64,000 bases of DNA from an uncultured Luminiphilus sp. (GTDB lineage: Bacteria; Pseudomonadota; Gammaproteobacteria; Pseudomonadales; Halieaceae). Position numbers and translations under genes: made by a program. Below are positions 62,834 through 64,000 of this stretch, in pieces. The notes under the pieces are model-generated. The model made no database searches and was not told the origin of the DNA. It saw nothing but the letters and a program-made list of their open reading frames with translations. How positions within the stretch are numbered: position 1 is the stretch's first letter; the number at the start of each line of letters is the position of its first letter. Location: contig CALSMP010000007.1 of NCBI GenBank assembly GCA_943787485.1, positions 1 to 64,000 of the forward strand, written 5' to 3'.

Positions 62834-62860
62834 AACGAGCTTGCCGGTGCGCAACGCAAC

Positions 62861-63712
62861 CTAGAACATATAACTCAAGGAAGCCGTGACACCATTGAAT
62901 CGCATATCAAAGCGATTAAAGCCTTTATCTATCGCTTCCTCAACGTCGGCCTCTACATGCTGAAAGCCTGCTGCAAGCCCTAGCCGTTCGGTGACTTGGT
63001 ACTGAACCCGCACATTACTATAAAAAAAGTCCCCGCTGTAACGGTCTACGTCAGCGGATAACCAACCCAATGTGCCGTGAATCGACCATTTTGGGTTAAA
63101 GGCATAGAAACCTGTCGTCCGAAGATTGGGCACTGGCGCGGTTAAGGTCGCCCTGCTTTGACTCTCTTTATCTCGGGCTAGTTCTTGGCCGTCGAGGGTC
63201 AGCGTGTTGGTCAGTGTGAGCGAAGCATCGAAGACGTGAAGCCCTCCGCCCAGCTGCCATTCCATGTATTCATTGCTACGCAAGGTATACATGACATCGG
63301 CCACGTACGTATCCATGGTGAAGTAAAGGTCAAGTTCAGATCCGGCGGTAAAATCGCGCCCTTCAAAATTGAAGTCCTCTTCTGCGGCAAATCGATTGCC
63401 GGTGTTAAAGCGATAGGCGCCTAATGACGCTGACCATTTCTCATTGAAGCGGTGGCGGTACTCGAGAAGCCAGCTCGTATACTCTTCATCAGAGCCTAGG
63501 TTATCGAGCCTTACAGGGCGCGGCTCGAAATCTCTGCGTTGAGCGATGACGCTACCCTTACCATCTTGAATAAAGGCACCGAAGAACACCATATTGTCAT
63601 GGGTTAAGTAGGGGTTTATTCCGCGCACGTCCTCAGCGAAAACGCCTGCGCTCAAGATGGCAAAACTTGGTGCCAGTAGAATCCAGCCGGAATGAGTTGT
63701 TGTAATCTTCAT
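62861..63712 (-). CDS. Outer-membrane beta-barrel-like exported protein
   Basis: 283 residues with signal peptide ending GVFAED. The mature part has alternating polar/hydrophobic strands, e.g. EYTSWLLEYRHRFNEKWSASLGAYRF, LDLYFTMDTYVADVMYTLRSNEYMEWQLGGGLHVF, and a terminal strand GVTASLSYMF with C-terminal Phe, as recognised by the BAM machinery. No specific family recognised. It starts 11 bases after the stop of the RNase J-like gene, so likely in the same transcript. Confidence 0.75.
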   Translation of the reverse strand: MKITTTHSGWILLAPSFAILSAGVFAEDVRGINPYLTHDNMVFFGAFIQDGKGSVIAQRRDFEPRPVRLDNLGSDEEYTSWLLEYRHRFNEKWSASLGAYRFNTGNRFAAEEDFNFEGRDFTAGSELDLYFTMDTYVADVMYTLRSNEYMEWQLGGGLHVFDASLTLTNTLTLDGQELARDKESQSRATLTAPVPNLRTTGFYAFNPKWSIHGTLGWLSADVDRYSGDFFYSNVRVQYQVTERLGLAAGFQHVEADVEEAIDKGFNRFDMRFNGVTASLSYMF

Positions 63713-63723
63713 GGTAAAAGAGT

Positions 63724-64000
63724 CTACGCTTCTTCTAGCCGGACTTCATCCTCCAACCAACGAAGTCGCCCGGTGCTCACCCAGCGCCGGCGGATTCCTG
63801 GTGTGGGAGAAAGGTAAAACAGATCGCCATTACTTCCGGTCAACACGGCATGGACGCCCAGATGTCGGGCAATTCGCCCGTTTGCAGCTATGTGCGGAGG
63901 CTCACCATGAACGGGAATAACCAGCTTAGGCTGAAGAAATCGGTAAAGGTCTTGCAGCTCATCTGCACAGGGGTGACCAGAGGCATGTAGCGTAGCGCTC
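63724..64000 (-). CDS. RNase J-like MBL-fold protein, C-terminal fragment (truncated by window edge)
   Basis: The minus strand is open from the right edge to TAG 63724-63726, giving 91 C-terminal residues. They begin SATLHASGHPCADELQDLYR and continue LQPKLVIPVHGEPPHIAANG, the closing part of the RNase J beta-CASP/MBL fold (HxSGH and VPVHGE motifs). The family includes ribonuclease J and related hydrolases; no further split is possible from the fragment. Upstream part lies beyond the window. Confidence 0.75.
   Translation of the reverse strand, partial: SATLHASGHPCADELQDLYRFLQPKLVIPVHGEPPHIAANGRIARHLGVHAVLTGSNGDLFYLSPTPGIRRRWVSTGRLRWLEDEVRLEEA

Noticed and set aside
1-64000. Mobile elements, tRNA/rRNA genes, attachment sites or a replication origin
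   Set aside because: No transposase, integrase, terminal inverted repeats, cloverleaf or DnaA-box cluster was seen on reading both strands; small RNAs cannot be excluded by eye.

Overview
The window looks like a chromosomal segment of a marine, aerobic gammaproteobacterium. By family content I would place it near the OM60/NOR5 (Halieaceae) or related Cellvibrionales. This rests on two large TonB-dependent receptors without a sugar-PUL context, TPR-sulfotransferases beside them, many SDR/acyl-CoA enzymes, a BCCT choline-type carrier, and a protein with the hallmark motifs of 8-vinyl reductase (BciA) of bacteriochlorophyll synthesis. The last point suggests, but does not prove, an aerobic anoxygenic phototroph. 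I saw no tRNA, rRNA, CRISPR array, insertion sequence or prophage.

Layout. 1-206: start of an exported protein running off the left edge. 325-5010 (minus): an SDR, a BciA-like reductase, an FAD oxidoreductase, a small membrane protein and a sodium:solute symporter, tightly packed. 5226-6860: GDSL lipoprotein esterase. 6857-12041 (minus): GPH carrier, degenerate SDR, GST, MFS carrier and DUF1295 membrane reductase, facing a divergent AraC-type regulator (12304-13314). 13324-16052: small membrane protein, DUF4136 lipoprotein, a phosphopantetheinyl transferase preceded by an unusual chain of mini-ORFs, and two orphan ORFs. 16053-21058: ModF-like twin ABC ATPase and a frameshifted AsmA protein. 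21082-22422 (minus): NhaC antiporter. 22634-28590: a glycerophospholipid operon (HAD phosphatase-PlsC fusion with a frameshift, PlsB, GpsA) ending in an M48 protease. 28596-30656 (minus): BetT.

31057-37811: TonB receptor, a terminator, TPR-sulfotransferase, and an AT3-SGNH acyltransferase. 37826-41780 (minus): valine/isobutyryl-CoA catabolic operon (acyl-CoA dehydrogenase, enoyl-CoA hydratase, HIBCH, MmsB). 42120-48564: acylating aldehyde dehydrogenase (SauS-like), LuxR regulator, a second TPR-sulfotransferase and a second TonB receptor. 48628-49639 (minus): frameshifted M43 zinc protease. 49889-52377: class III aminotransferase, DUF2878 protein and chalcone-isomerase-like protein. 52447-54120 (minus): GlpD. 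54243-58522: MBL hydrolase, HSL-type esterase, Fe-alcohol dehydrogenase (minus) and quinone oxidoreductase. 58542-62833: S8 protease lipoprotein coupled to an MltF-like transglycosylase. 62861-64000 (minus): outer-membrane barrel protein and the C-terminus of an RNase J-like MBL protein.

The most interesting pattern is the repeated pairing of a TonB receptor with a TPR-sulfotransferase. Both receptors carry a cysteine-bounded, strikingly tyrosine-rich segment, which raises the hypothesis that the enzymes sulfate tyrosines of outer-membrane receptors. Also notable are three genes each broken by what looks like one extra base, and a chain of three tiny ORFs overlapping start-to-stop ahead of the phosphopantetheinyl transferase.
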